Assembly (NCBI GenBank): GCA_000719695.1 | Contig: JOHN01000056.1 | Coordinates: forward strand, 1-63,998 | Source: Streptomyces sp. NRRL F-6131 | GTDB lineage: Bacteria; Actinomycetota; Actinomycetes; Streptomycetales; Streptomycetaceae | Reading direction: 5' to 3' | DNA length: 63,998 nucleotides | Made by a program: the position numbers and the translations under genes | Notes under the pieces: generated by a model | Told to the model about the DNA's origin: nothing | Databases searched by the model: none | What the model saw: the letters and a program-made list of their open reading frames with translations, nothing else | Part shown: in pieces, positions 16,377 to 24,177 of the stretch | Numbering within the stretch: the first letter of the stretch is position 1 | How the letters are laid out: each line of letters opens with the position of its first letter

Positions 16377-16388
16377 TGTCCTAGGACA
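16377..16388. promoter_or_regulatory. Palindrome TGTCCTAGGACA
   Basis: A perfect 12-bp palindrome about 94 bp before the regulator start. ACAGGACC recurs at 16386-16393 and 16433-16440. It may be the site of the second DNA-binding domain of the fusion regulator. Confidence 0.55.
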
Positions 16389-16481
16389 GGACCCCCTCGG
16401 CGGACGATCGCCCTGCTAGGGTCTGCGCTAGTACAGGACCACCGCGACCGCGAAGAAGTTTCCGCAGAGGGGGAGGCGACC

Positions 16482-17417
16482 GTGGCACCCGAGACGGACC
16501 CGCCGTTCCAGCGCATCGCCGCCGACCTCCGGCGCCGGATCGCCTCCGGGGAACTCGCCCCCGGCGCGCGCATCCCCTCGACCCGGCGGCTCGCCGAGGA
16601 CTGGGGCGTCGCGCTCGCCACCGCCACCAAGGCGCTCACCGTGCTGCGCCTGGAGGGCCTGCTGGAGGCCCGCCCCCGGGTCGGCACCGCGGTCGCCGCC
16701 CGCGCGGAGTCGCCACCGCGGCAACCCGCCACCGCCCCCGAGGGTGAGTTGAGCCGGGAGCGGCTGATCGCGGCCGCCCTGGACATCGCCGACACCGAGG
16801 GGCTGGCCGCCCTGTCGATGCGCGCCGTCGCCGGCCGGCTCGGGGTCTCCGCGATGACCGCCTACCGGTACGTCACCAGCAAGGACGAACTCGTCCTGCT
16901 GACCGCCGACGCCGCCTTCGGCGAGGCCGGCTACCCCGCCGACCCGCCCGCCGGGTGGCGTCCCCGCCTCGAACTCGGCGCCCGCACCCTCTGGACGCTG
17001 TTCCGCCGCCACCCCTGGCTCGCCCACCTCAGCCCGGTCACCCGCCCGCTGCTGCTCCCCAACCTCCTCACCCACGCCGAATGGGCGCTCGCCGCCCTCG
17101 ACGGCCACGGCCTCCCGGCGAAGGCCGCGCTCGACGTCCACGTCCTGCTCTACAGCTACATCGAGGGCCTCGCCGTCAACCTGGAGCGCGAGACCCAGGC
17201 CCAGGCCACCACCGGCCTCACCGGCGACGAGTGGACCGACAGCCGCTTCGCCACCTTCGACACCCGCACCGCCGCGGCCCGCTTCCCGGTCTTCACCCGC
17301 CTGATGGCCGACCTCGGCGACGGCTACGACCTCGACCTCGACGCCCTCTTCGAATCCGGCCTCGCCACCCTCCTCGACGGCCTCACCCCCCGCATCGAGG
17401 GCCCGGCCGGCTCCTGA
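16482..17417 (+). CDS. GntR-TetR fusion transcriptional regulator
   Basis: A 311-residue regulator with two DNA-binding domains. Residues about 6-72 form a GntR winged helix (RIASGELAPGARIPSTRRLAEDWGV). Residues about 90-140 form a TetR helix-turn-helix (ALSMRAVAGRLGVSAMTAYRYVTSKDEL), followed by a TetR_C-like ligand domain. This fusion is a known actinobacterial subfamily. The GTG start is 5 nt after GGGAGG. It is divergent from the FAD monooxygenase and convergent, with a 4-bp gap, with the GlxA-like gene. Two unlike palindromes upstream match the idea of two binding specificities. Ligand unknown. Confidence 0.9.
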   Translation: MAPETDPPFQRIAADLRRRIASGELAPGARIPSTRRLAEDWGVALATATKALTVLRLEGLLEARPRVGTAVAARAESPPRQPATAPEGELSRERLIAAALDIADTEGLAALSMRAVAGRLGVSAMTAYRYVTSKDELVLLTADAAFGEAGYPADPPAGWRPRLELGARTLWTLFRRHPWLAHLSPVTRPLLLPNLLTHAEWALAALDGHGLPAKAALDVHVLLYSYIEGLAVNLERETQAQATTGLTGDEWTDSRFATFDTRTAAARFPVFTRLMADLGDGYDLDLDALFESGLATLLDGLTPRIEGPAGS

Positions 17418-17421
17418 GCGG

Positions 17422-18390
17422 TCATCGGCCCCCGTCGTCCCCCCGGAAGGTGCGGCGGTACTCGCGGGGCGGGACGCCCAGGCGGGTGGTGAAGGGCGGG
17501 CGGAGGGAGACGGCGGAGGCGAAGCCGCAGTGGACGGCGACGGTGTCGACCGGGAGGTCGGTCTCCTCCAGGAGGCGCTGGGCGGTGAGGATCCGCTGGT
17601 CCAGCAGCCAGCGCAGCGGGGTGGTGCCGGTGGCGGCGGCGAAGCGGCGGGCGAAGGTGCGTTCGGACATCACGGCGAGGGCGGCCATCCGGCGGACCGT
17701 CCAGGGGGTGTCCAGGGCCGCGAGGACCTCGGTGCGGACGCGGGCGAGCGGGTCGTCCCCGGCCGCCGCGGGCTCCGGGACGGGCGAGGGGATGAACTGG
17801 GCCTGGCCGCCGGAGCGGAACGGCGCGGTGACCATCGCGCGGGCGATCGAGGCGGCCGCCCGTTCGCCGTGGGCGGCCCGGACCAGGTGCAGGCAGAGGT
17901 CGATGCCGGCCGCCACCCCGGCGGAGGTCCACAGCCCGCCCTCGCCGGTGAACAGCACCTCGGGCCGGACGTCCACCGCCGGGAAGCGCTCCGCCAGGCG
18001 GTCGGCGAGAGCCCAGTGGGTGGTGGCGGTGCGGCCGTCCAGCAGGCCCGCCTCGGCGAGGACGAAGGCGCCCGCGCAGAGCGAGGCGAGGGTGACGCCG
18101 CGCCCGTGGGCGGCGCGCAGCGCGGCGTGCACGGCCGGGTCGCGCGGCTCGTCCGGCCGTTCCACGCCCGGCACCACGACCAGGTCGCAGGCGGCCAGCG
18201 CGTCCAGTCCGAAGTCGGGGACGCGTTCCAGTCCGCCGCCGAGCCGCACCCGGGCGCCGTCCGGGCCGCAGACCCGCAGCTCGAAGCCGGGGACGCCGGA
18301 GAGGCCCGACCGTTCGGCCCAGACCTCGCCGATCACCGCGTAGTCGAAGGGCCGCACCCCGTCGAAGATCAGACACCCCACCGTGCGCAT
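17422..18390 (-). CDS. GlxA-family AraC regulator
   Basis: A 322-residue regulator with an N-terminal DJ-1/PfpI (class I amidotransferase-like) domain (about 1-190) and a C-terminal AraC double helix-turn-helix (about 225-320). The nucleophile-elbow-like segment is SLCAGAFVLAEAGLLDG (about 100-116). The HTH part contains MSERTFARRFAAATG and CGFASAVSLRPPFTTRLGVPP. It is divergent from an isochorismatase-like hydrolase and probably controls it. The ATG at 18390 lacks a clear ribosome binding site; an upstream GTG at 18444 is an alternative. The ligand is not known. Confidence 0.88.
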   Translation of the reverse strand: MRTVGCLIFDGVRPFDYAVIGEVWAERSGLSGVPGFELRVCGPDGARVRLGGGLERVPDFGLDALAACDLVVVPGVERPDEPRDPAVHAALRAAHGRGVTLASLCAGAFVLAEAGLLDGRTATTHWALADRLAERFPAVDVRPEVLFTGEGGLWTSAGVAAGIDLCLHLVRAAHGERAAASIARAMVTAPFRSGGQAQFIPSPVPEPAAAGDDPLARVRTEVLAALDTPWTVRRMAALAVMSERTFARRFAAATGTTPLRWLLDQRILTAQRLLEETDLPVDTVAVHCGFASAVSLRPPFTTRLGVPPREYRRTFRGDDGGR

Positions 18391-18476
18391 GGGCAGGAGC
18401 GTACTGGCAGGATCGTATCGATGGGTGGCTCCGCCGCCGCTCACGGCCGGGCCCGGGCCCGCCGCAGCATGGACGC

Positions 18477-19100
18477 ATGACGAACACCAGCGCCTTCGAC
18501 GCCCCGCTCACCATCGACCCGGACGCCGTCCTGGTCGTCATCGACGTCCAGAAGGGCTTCGAGGACACCGCGTTCTGGGGCGAACGCGACAACCCCGCCG
18601 CCGAGCAGCGGATCGGCGAGCTGATCGAGGTGTGGCAGGCCACCGGGCGGCCGATCGTGACCGTCCAGCACGCCTCGAGCACCGGCCCGCTCGAACCGGG
18701 CACCCCCGGCTACGCGTTGAAGGACTTCGTGGCGGCGGTCGAGCCCGCGCTGCACATCACCAAGACGGTCAACAGCGCCTTCTACGGCACCCCGGACCTG
18801 CATGCCTGGCTCCAGCAGCGGGGTGCCCGGCAGGTGGTGATCACCGGGATCATCACCAACGTCTGCAACGAGACCACCGCCCGGATGGCCGGCAACCTGG
18901 GCTACGACGCGGTCTTCCCGATCGACGCCATGCACGCCTTCGACATGACCGGCCCGGACGGCGTGACGGTGCCCGCCGCCGAACTCGCCCGGGCCACCGC
19001 GACGGTGCTGCACGCGATGCGGTTCGCGAAGGTGGTGACCACCGGGGCGGTCGCCGCGGCCGCGAAGACCGGCGGGCCCGCGGCCGTCAGTTGGTCCTGA
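18477..19100 (+). CDS. Isochorismatase-family cysteine hydrolase
   Basis: A 207-residue alpha/beta hydrolase of the isochorismatase/nicotinamidase superfamily. The catalytic triad is visible: Asp in VIDVQKGF (about residue 23), Lys in ITKTVNSAF (about 97) and Cys in TNVCNETTARMAG (about 134). The cis-peptide GIITN precedes the cysteine. Members hydrolyse isochorismate, nicotinamide or carbamoyl-type amides; the substrate here is unknown. It starts at an ATG 86 bp from the divergent GlxA-like gene, and it overlaps the end of the convergent NmrA-like gene by 14 bp. Confidence 0.92.
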   Translation: MTNTSAFDAPLTIDPDAVLVVIDVQKGFEDTAFWGERDNPAAEQRIGELIEVWQATGRPIVTVQHASSTGPLEPGTPGYALKDFVAAVEPALHITKTVNSAFYGTPDLHAWLQQRGARQVVITGIITNVCNETTARMAGNLGYDAVFPIDAMHAFDMTGPDGVTVPAAELARATATVLHAMRFAKVVTTGAVAAAAKTGGPAAVSWS

Positions 19101-19914
19101 CCCGGCCGGTCGCCGCCGGCGCCGCCGAACCCGCCGGGAAGGTCTCGGCGAGGAAGGCCTCCCAGGTGCGGGTGCCCCGCGCGGCCCCGGGCCGGGCGAG
19201 GTTGACGCCCTCCCGGTAGCAGCGGCCCACCTTGCCGGGGACGCGCAGCGGCAGCATCGGGCGGCGCCGGCCGGCGGCCAGCAGGTAGTCGCGGGTCAGG
19301 TCGCCGAGCGTGCGGACGGCCGGGCCGGCGAGGTCCGGGACGAGCCCGGCGGGCGCGCCCAGGGCGAGTTCGACCAGGCGCTCGGCGACGTCCCGCGAGT
19401 CCACCGGCTCCCAGCGCATGCCGCCCAGCTTGGGGACCAGCGGCATCTTGCCCATCGCGGCCGCCGTCTTGACGGTCAGGTCGTGGAACTGGGCGGCGCG
19501 CAGCGTGGTGTACGGGATGCCCGACCCGGCGACCGCCCGCTCGGCGGCGTGCTTGGCCCGGAAGTAGCCCAGCGGCACCAGGTCGGCGCCGATCACCGAG
19601 ATGTAGACCAGGTGCCGCACCCCGGCCCGGCGGGCGGCGGCCACCAGGTTGCGGGTGGTGGCCTCGTCGTTCTTGGCGTCGCCGGCCAGGTGCAGGACCA
19701 CCTCGACGCCGGCGATCGCGCTGTCCACGCCCTCCCCGGTGGTGCCCGCGAGCAGGTCGCCGGTCACGTACTCGACGCCGTCGGCGGCCGGGCGGGCGTT
19801 GCGGGTGAGCACCCGGACCTCGTGGCCGGCCGCGCGCAGCAGCGGCACCACGTGACGGCCGAGGGTGCCGGTGCCGCCGGTCACCAGAACGGGGGCGTTG
19901 GTCGCGTTGGTCAT
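19087..19914 (-). CDS. NmrA-like NAD(P)-binding protein
   Basis: A 275-residue atypical short-chain dehydrogenase/NmrA-like protein. The N-terminal Rossmann motif TGGTGTLGRHVVPLL (about 12-26) is followed by a cofactor-contact segment VLTRNARP. The catalytic Tyr/Lys pair of classical SDRs is not clear. Downstream the segment YFRAKHAAERAVAGSGIPYTTLRA is typical for NmrA and epimerase-like proteins. It is divergent from a SigJ-type ECF41 sigma factor, fitting the oxidoreductase/epimerase partners of ECF41. Its leader carries a hairpin (19936-19952) and a TGTCACA promoter element. The ATG at 19914 follows GGAGAG. Confidence 0.9.
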   Translation of the reverse strand: MTNATNAPVLVTGGTGTLGRHVVPLLRAAGHEVRVLTRNARPAADGVEYVTGDLLAGTTGEGVDSAIAGVEVVLHLAGDAKNDEATTRNLVAAARRAGVRHLVYISVIGADLVPLGYFRAKHAAERAVAGSGIPYTTLRAAQFHDLTVKTAAAMGKMPLVPKLGGMRWEPVDSRDVAERLVELALGAPAGLVPDLAGPAVRTLGDLTRDYLLAAGRRRPMLPLRVPGKVGRCYREGVNLARPGAARGTRTWEAFLAETFPAGSAAPAATGRVRTN

Positions 19915-19935
19915 GATCGTCTCTCCTTCGCCGTA

Positions 19936-19952
19936 CGGAAGCCTCGCTTCCG
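19936..19952. promoter_or_regulatory. Inverted repeat in NmrA-like gene leader
   Basis: CGGAAGC, loop CTC, GCTTCCG. It lies 22-38 bp upstream of the NmrA-like start. It may be an operator or a leader hairpin. Confidence 0.45.
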
Positions 19953-19985
19953 GCGGACCCGCTAGTTTCGTGGTTCCGAAGCTTT

Positions 19986-20012
19986 GACCCTCGGCGACGA
20001 AGGAATGTGACA
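19986..20012 (-). promoter_or_regulatory. Candidate ECF41 promoter on minus strand
   Basis: On the minus strand TGTCACA (20012-20006), a 16-nt spacer, then GGTC (19989-19986). One base differs from the ECF41 minus-10 CGTC. It points at the NmrA-like gene and overlaps the start region of the divergent sigma gene. Confidence 0.5.
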
Positions 20013-20015
20013 CGG

Positions 20016-20966
20016 GTGGACGAAAAGATTCTGACGGCGGGGGCGGCGGGGGCCGCGAGCTCGTTCGAGGAGCACCGGCCGCACCTGCGGGCCGTCGCCT
20101 ACCGGATGCTCGGCTCGATCGCCGAGGCGGAGGACGCCGTCCAGGACACCTGGCTGCGCTACGACCGCACGGACACCTCCGAGGTGGAGAACCTCGGCGG
20201 CTGGCTGACCACCGTGATCGGGCGGATCTGCCTCAACCAGCTCCGCTCGCGCGCCCAGCGGCGCGAGGAGTCGTTCGAGTCGCGGATCGGGGCGGGCGGC
20301 GGTGGCGAACTGGAGCCGCCGCGCATACCGGACCCGCTGATCAGGCGGGCGGACGCGCCGGACCCGGAGCAGGAGGTGCTGCTGGCCGACTCGGTCGGGC
20401 TGGCGCTGATGGTGGTCCTGGAGTCGCTGTCGCCCGCCGAGCGGGTGTCCTTCGTGCTGCACGACATGTTCGCGGTGCCGTTCGAGGAGATCGCCCCGCT
20501 GGTCGAGAAGACGGCGGCCGCCACCCGCCAGCTGGCCAGCCGGGCCCGCCGCAAGGTGCAGGGCCGGGCGCCCGCGCCGGACCGCGACCTCGCCCGCCAG
20601 CGGGTGGCCGTCGACGCGTTCTTCGCCGCCACCCGCACCGGTGACCTCGACGCGCTGCTCGCCGTGCTCGACCCGGACGTGGTGCTGCGCGCCGACGGGG
20701 CCGCGGCCGGACGCGAGCGGCGGCGTCCGGTGGTGCTCAACGGGGCCCGGACGGTCGCGGGCCAGGCGGTCATGTTCCGCAGCCTGTCGCCGTACGCGCG
20801 CCCGGCGCTGATCAACGGCGCGGCCGGCGTCGTGGTGATCGGGGCGAACGGCCGCCCGGTGTCGATCATGGCGTTCACCGTGGTGGACGGCGTGATCGTG
20901 GAGATCGACGTGCTCACCGACCCGGAGCGGCTGGCCGCCCTGGACCTGACGGCGTTCACCGACTGA
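20016..20966 (+). CDS. sigJ: SigJ-type ECF41 RNA polymerase sigma factor
   Basis: A 316-residue ECF sigma factor with region 2 (AVAYRMLGSIAEAEDAVQDTWLRYD, about 25-50), region 4 (LESLSPAERVSFVLHDMFAVPFEEIAPLV) and a long C-terminal SnoaL-like domain ending INGAAGVVVIGANGRPVSIMAFTVVDGVI. That architecture is SigJ/ECF41, where the C-terminal domain modulates activity in place of an anti-sigma factor. The GTG at 20016 lies 11 nt after GAAGGA; the GTG at 20007 is too close to it. It is divergent from an NmrA-like gene that is its probable target. The gene symbol follows the mycobacterial homologue and is tentative. Confidence 0.88.
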   Translation: MDEKILTAGAAGAASSFEEHRPHLRAVAYRMLGSIAEAEDAVQDTWLRYDRTDTSEVENLGGWLTTVIGRICLNQLRSRAQRREESFESRIGAGGGGELEPPRIPDPLIRRADAPDPEQEVLLADSVGLALMVVLESLSPAERVSFVLHDMFAVPFEEIAPLVEKTAAATRQLASRARRKVQGRAPAPDRDLARQRVAVDAFFAATRTGDLDALLAVLDPDVVLRADGAAAGRERRRPVVLNGARTVAGQAVMFRSLSPYARPALINGAAGVVVIGANGRPVSIMAFTVVDGVIVEIDVLTDPERLAALDLTAFTD

Positions 20967-20987
20967 GCGGCCGCGACGGGCGGGCGC

Positions 20988-21027
20988 ACGGCCGCCCCCG
21001 CACACCGGGGTGTGCGGGGGCGGCCGT
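20988..21027. terminator. Bidirectional terminator, sigma factor / protease
   Basis: A 17- to 19-bp stem with a tight CGGG-type loop between convergent genes. Confidence 0.88.
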
Positions 21028-21044
21028 CCTGCGTCCGGCGGGCG

Positions 21045-22595
21045 TCAGCCCTTCTTGGAGATGAAGTCGTACGCACCGGCGGCGACGTCGTCCAGGTACG
21101 GACCGGCCTGGTACTTCGGGTCACCGGTGTGCTTGCCGACCGAGACGTTGCTGACCAGCGCCGGCTGCCCGTCCTTGGTCGCCAGCCAGCCGCCGCCGCT
21201 GGACCCGCCGGTCATGGTGCAGCCGATGGTGAGCATCGGCGGGCGGGTCGGGTCGTAGGACAGCCGGGTCGGCCGGCCGCTCTCGCAGCGGTTGAGCTCC
21301 ATGCCGTCGAACGGCGGGGCCGCCGGGTAGCCGTACTCGGTGACGCTGAGCTGCTCGCGCGGGGCGTTGAACCAGACCGGCAGGGCGCCGCCGACCGTCT
21401 CCTCCAGCGACTTGCCGCCCTCGGAGGGCTGCACCCGGATGATCGCGAAGTCGTACTGGGTGGCCGGCGAGCCGCCGTCACCGCCCTCGGCCTTCCACTG
21501 CGGCGAGGTGACCGCCTGGGTGGCGTTCCAGATGCCGAGCGGCGCGTACTGCGCCTCCGCGGCCTGCTTGCCGCCGCTCAGCGCGCCGGTGCTGTTGAAC
21601 GCCGGGATGAACGAGATGTTGCTGAAGTACTGGCCGCCCTTGCCCTGGTGGATGCAGTGGCCGGCCGTCCAGACCAGGTTGCTCTTGCCGGGGTGCGCCG
21701 GGTCGGCGACCACCGTGGCGGAGCACTGGTAGTGGTTCAGCCCGGCGGCGGCGTCGGCCGCGCTGCCCGGTGCGTCGGCGAACAGCTTCCCGTGCACACC
21801 GAGCTTGGTGTACGGGTGCGGGAGGGGCTGGGCGTTCACCGTCTTGGGCAGCGGGTCGTTGCCGTTGTCGGCCGGCTGGGCCGGCTGCGCGGGCTGGGCC
21901 GGGGCCTGCGACGGCTGGGCCGGCTGCGCCGGGGCCTGGGTCGGCTGGGCGGGCTGCGCGGGCTTGGCCGGCGGCTGGGTCGGCTGCGCGGGCTGGGCCG
22001 GGGCCTGGGTGGGCTGGGCCGGCGGGGCCGGGGCCTGCGAGGCCGGCTGCTGGGTGTTCGACGGCTTCGGCGCCGCGGGCGGCGGGGTCGGGTGCCCCGG
22101 CTGGGTGGGCTGGCCGACCGGCGGCTTGCTCGCCGGGGCGGACGGCGTGGACGGCGCGCCGGGCGCCGTCGGCTGCGCGGGCTGGGCCGGCGGCTGGGAC
22201 GGCTGCGCGGGCTGCGACGGCTGGGCCGGCGCCTGGGTGGGCGCGGCCGGCGGGGCCGCGGGCGGCACGGCCGGCGGCGCGATCGGCTCGGTGGGCTTGG
22301 CCTTGAGCAGCTTGTCGAGCGTCCAGAAACCCTTGGCGGCGGCCGGGAGGGCGTAGTCCTTCGCCCACTTCTCCCAGTCCTCGAACTTCCACTTCTTCAG
22401 GTCGTCGAGGTTGGCCGGCAGCCCGAGGTTCGGTGCCGCGCCCGCGCCCGCGGTGACGGCGGTGTCGGCCGAGCTGTTGTCCGGTCCGCAGGCCGCGGTG
22501 GTGAGCAGCGTCAGCGCGAGCACCGAGGCTCCGAGCGCCGTCCTGGCGGTGTGCACGGTGCGGCGGCGGCCGCTCTTGCTGTCAGACGATGACAT
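21045..22595 (-). CDS. Trypsin-like serine protease lipoprotein
   Basis: A 516-residue exported protease. Residues 1-36 form a lipoprotein signal peptide with the lipobox LTTAAC. A helical charged segment (about 60-95) is followed by a linker of about 150 residues made of Pro/Ala/Gln/Thr repeats (about 100-250). The C-terminal chymotrypsin-fold domain has the catalytic His in TAGHC (about 310), Asp in QYDFAII (about 381) and Ser in TGGSSGGGW (about 463). The linker probably spans the cell wall so the enzyme faces outward. The ATG at 22595 follows GGGGGA. The substrate is unknown. Confidence 0.9.
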   Translation of the reverse strand: MSSSDSKSGRRRTVHTARTALGASVLALTLLTTAACGPDNSSADTAVTAGAGAAPNLGLPANLDDLKKWKFEDWEKWAKDYALPAAAKGFWTLDKLLKAKPTEPIAPPAVPPAAPPAAPTQAPAQPSQPAQPSQPPAQPAQPTAPGAPSTPSAPASKPPVGQPTQPGHPTPPPAAPKPSNTQQPASQAPAPPAQPTQAPAQPAQPTQPPAKPAQPAQPTQAPAQPAQPSQAPAQPAQPAQPADNGNDPLPKTVNAQPLPHPYTKLGVHGKLFADAPGSAADAAAGLNHYQCSATVVADPAHPGKSNLVWTAGHCIHQGKGGQYFSNISFIPAFNSTGALSGGKQAAEAQYAPLGIWNATQAVTSPQWKAEGGDGGSPATQYDFAIIRVQPSEGGKSLEETVGGALPVWFNAPREQLSVTEYGYPAAPPFDGMELNRCESGRPTRLSYDPTRPPMLTIGCTMTGGSSGGGWLATKDGQPALVSNVSVGKHTGDPKYQAGPYLDDVAAGAYDFISKKG

Positions 22596-22616
22596 GAACT
22601 TGTGTTCCCCCTGTGT

Positions 22617-22645
22617 GAAAAACCCGGCCCCGCCGGAGCGGCGCC
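22617..22645 (-). terminator. Terminator after DinB-like gene
   Basis: On the minus strand an imperfect GC hairpin with outer stem CCCGGC/GCCGGG is followed by five T. It is one of the few hairpins here with a U tract. It lies between the DinB-like stop codon and the protease start. Confidence 0.6.
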
Positions 22646-22702
22646 GGGTACTGCGCGGGGGAGTATTCCACTGTCCGTCAGCAGGGCGGCCACCCGCCCC
22701 CG

Positions 22703-23227
22703 TCAGCGGCCGGTCGAACCGTCCAGCAACTCGCGGAGGACGTCGGCGTGACCGGCGTGCCGGCCGGTCTCCTCGATCATGTGGACGAGCAGCCAACGCA
22801 TCGACGGCGCCTCGGCGTTGGGGCGCAACGACCGCACCCCCGGCCGGTCGATCCGGTCCGCCGCCGCCACGATCACCTCGTTGGCGCGGGCGATCGCCGC
22901 CCGGTACGCGGCGACCGACCCGGCCACCGTCTCGTCGCCGGGCGAGGGCGCGTCGTCGTCCCAGGGCTCGACGTCGTCGCCCCGGTAGGCCCAGAGGAAC
23001 CAGTTGAGTTCGACGGCGGTGAGGTGGCGCACCAGCCAGAGCAGGCTGGTGCCGGAGGCGACGCCCGGCCGCCGGGCGTCCTCGTCGGAGAGCCCGTCGG
23101 TCTTGGCGATCACACAGGTGCGCAGGTAGTCGAGGAAGGTGAGCAGCGTGGTGTGCTCGTCGGCGTTGATCCCGGGCGGCCGCAGGTCGCTCCGCCTGCG
23201 CACGGGGGCGTCGGTGTCATCGGTCAC
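22703..23227 (-). CDS. DinB-family protein
   Basis: A 174-residue DinB/DUF664 four-helix-bundle protein. The fold pattern is visible: LLTFLDYLRTCVIAKTDGLSDEDARRPGVASGTSLLWLVRHLTAVELNWF, with metal-ligand type histidines HLTAVE and HMIEETGRHAGHADVLRE. Related enzymes are mycothiol- or bacillithiol-dependent transferases; many members have no known role. The GTG start lacks a good ribosome binding site. It lies 57 bp after the nucleosidase stop codon on the same strand and is probably co-transcribed with it. The family is sure; the function is not. Confidence 0.85.
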   Translation of the reverse strand: MTDDTDAPVRRRSDLRPPGINADEHTTLLTFLDYLRTCVIAKTDGLSDEDARRPGVASGTSLLWLVRHLTAVELNWFLWAYRGDDVEPWDDDAPSPGDETVAGSVAAYRAAIARANEVIVAAADRIDRPGVRSLRPNAEAPSMRWLLVHMIEETGRHAGHADVLRELLDGSTGR

Positions 23228-23284
23228 CCCGTCAGCCTAGGGCCCGTCACCGACAGGTCCACCGCCACGAACGCCTCCGGACGG

Positions 23285-23863
23285 TCACCAGCCCTGGCCG
23301 TGCAGCCAGTCGGCGAGGTGACGGGCGCAGTCGTCGACCGACTCCCGCCAGGAGTGGGCGGCGTTGTCGCCCGCCTCGTCGCTGACGTGCTTGACCAGGC
23401 GGACCGGCAGTCCGGCCCGGTGGGCGACGGTGGCGAGGGCGTAGCCCTCCATGTCGACCAGGTCGGCGTGCTCGGCGAGGCGGTCGCGGGCGGCCGGGTC
23501 GGAGACGAAGAGGTCGCCGGTGGCCAGCACCGGGCCGTCACCGCCCTTGCCGACGACCAGCGGGGCGCCGTAGGTGCGGCCGGTGAGCGCGTAGAGGGTC
23601 GGGGTGTCGAGGTCGTGCTGGATCACCTGGGTGACGGTGTGGGTGCCCTCCCAGCCGGCCCGCAGAGCGCCCGCGGTGCCGAGGTTGACCACCTCGGAGG
23701 GGTGCGGGCCGCGAGCGAGGACGGTGGCCAGCGCGGCCGCGGCGTTGACCTTGCCGATGCCGGTGAGCAGCACCGGAAGGCGGTCGCCGAGGTGGGCGGC
23801 CTCCTCCCGGACGGCGACGACGAGCAGCGGACGGTCGGCGGAGATCGTTCCCAGAAGGCGCAT
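23285..23863 (-). CDS. Purine nucleosidase/phosphorylase-family protein
   Basis: A 192-residue member of the nucleoside phosphorylase superfamily (MTAN-like). Diagnostic segments are TGIGKVNAAAALATVLARG, VVNLGTAGALRAG, and VDMEGYALATVAHRAGLPVRLVKHVSDEAGDNA, the last carrying the ME..A.A and SD base-binding residues. Streptomycetes use such enzymes for methylthioadenosine, S-adenosylhomocysteine or futalosine salvage; the exact substrate is undecided. At 192 residues it is shorter than typical 230-residue MTAN. The ATG of MRLLGTIS is chosen. It is divergent from the PknG cluster. Confidence 0.87.
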   Translation of the reverse strand: MRLLGTISADRPLLVVAVREEAAHLGDRLPVLLTGIGKVNAAAALATVLARGPHPSEVVNLGTAGALRAGWEGTHTVTQVIQHDLDTPTLYALTGRTYGAPLVVGKGGDGPVLATGDLFVSDPAARDRLAEHADLVDMEGYALATVAHRAGLPVRLVKHVSDEAGDNAAHSWRESVDDCARHLADWLHGQGW

Positions 23864-24177
23864 GGCGCCATCGTACGAAGGACCCGGCCGCGCGACCGGG
23901 CAGGCACCGCCCGCGCCCTTCGGCGCATCCCCCGGGGGTTCCACCGCCCCCGCACAACCGGACCCCAGACCTCCGGTCGAGCCGGGAACCGCGTAGGGTG
24001 CGTGCCGCGTCGACCCGTTCGCCGCCGCCCGAGGGGGGACCCGGGCCCGGCGGGCGAGGCGGGACGCACGGCTCAAGATCCGCGCAACTCGGGTGTGGCC
24101 GTGGGGAGTGACGGCCATACTGCTGGCAACGGCCGAGCCCCGGAGACGGGGGCGGGCCACAGGGGAGGGGGTGGCTG
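23864..24177. other. Divergent intergenic region, nucleosidase / PknG block
   Basis: About 310 bp without a gene. A TAGGGT hexamer at 23994-23999 resembles Streptomyces minus-10 boxes toward the PknG block, but no convincing minus-35 precedes it. No repeat or RNA element was seen. Confidence 0.5.
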
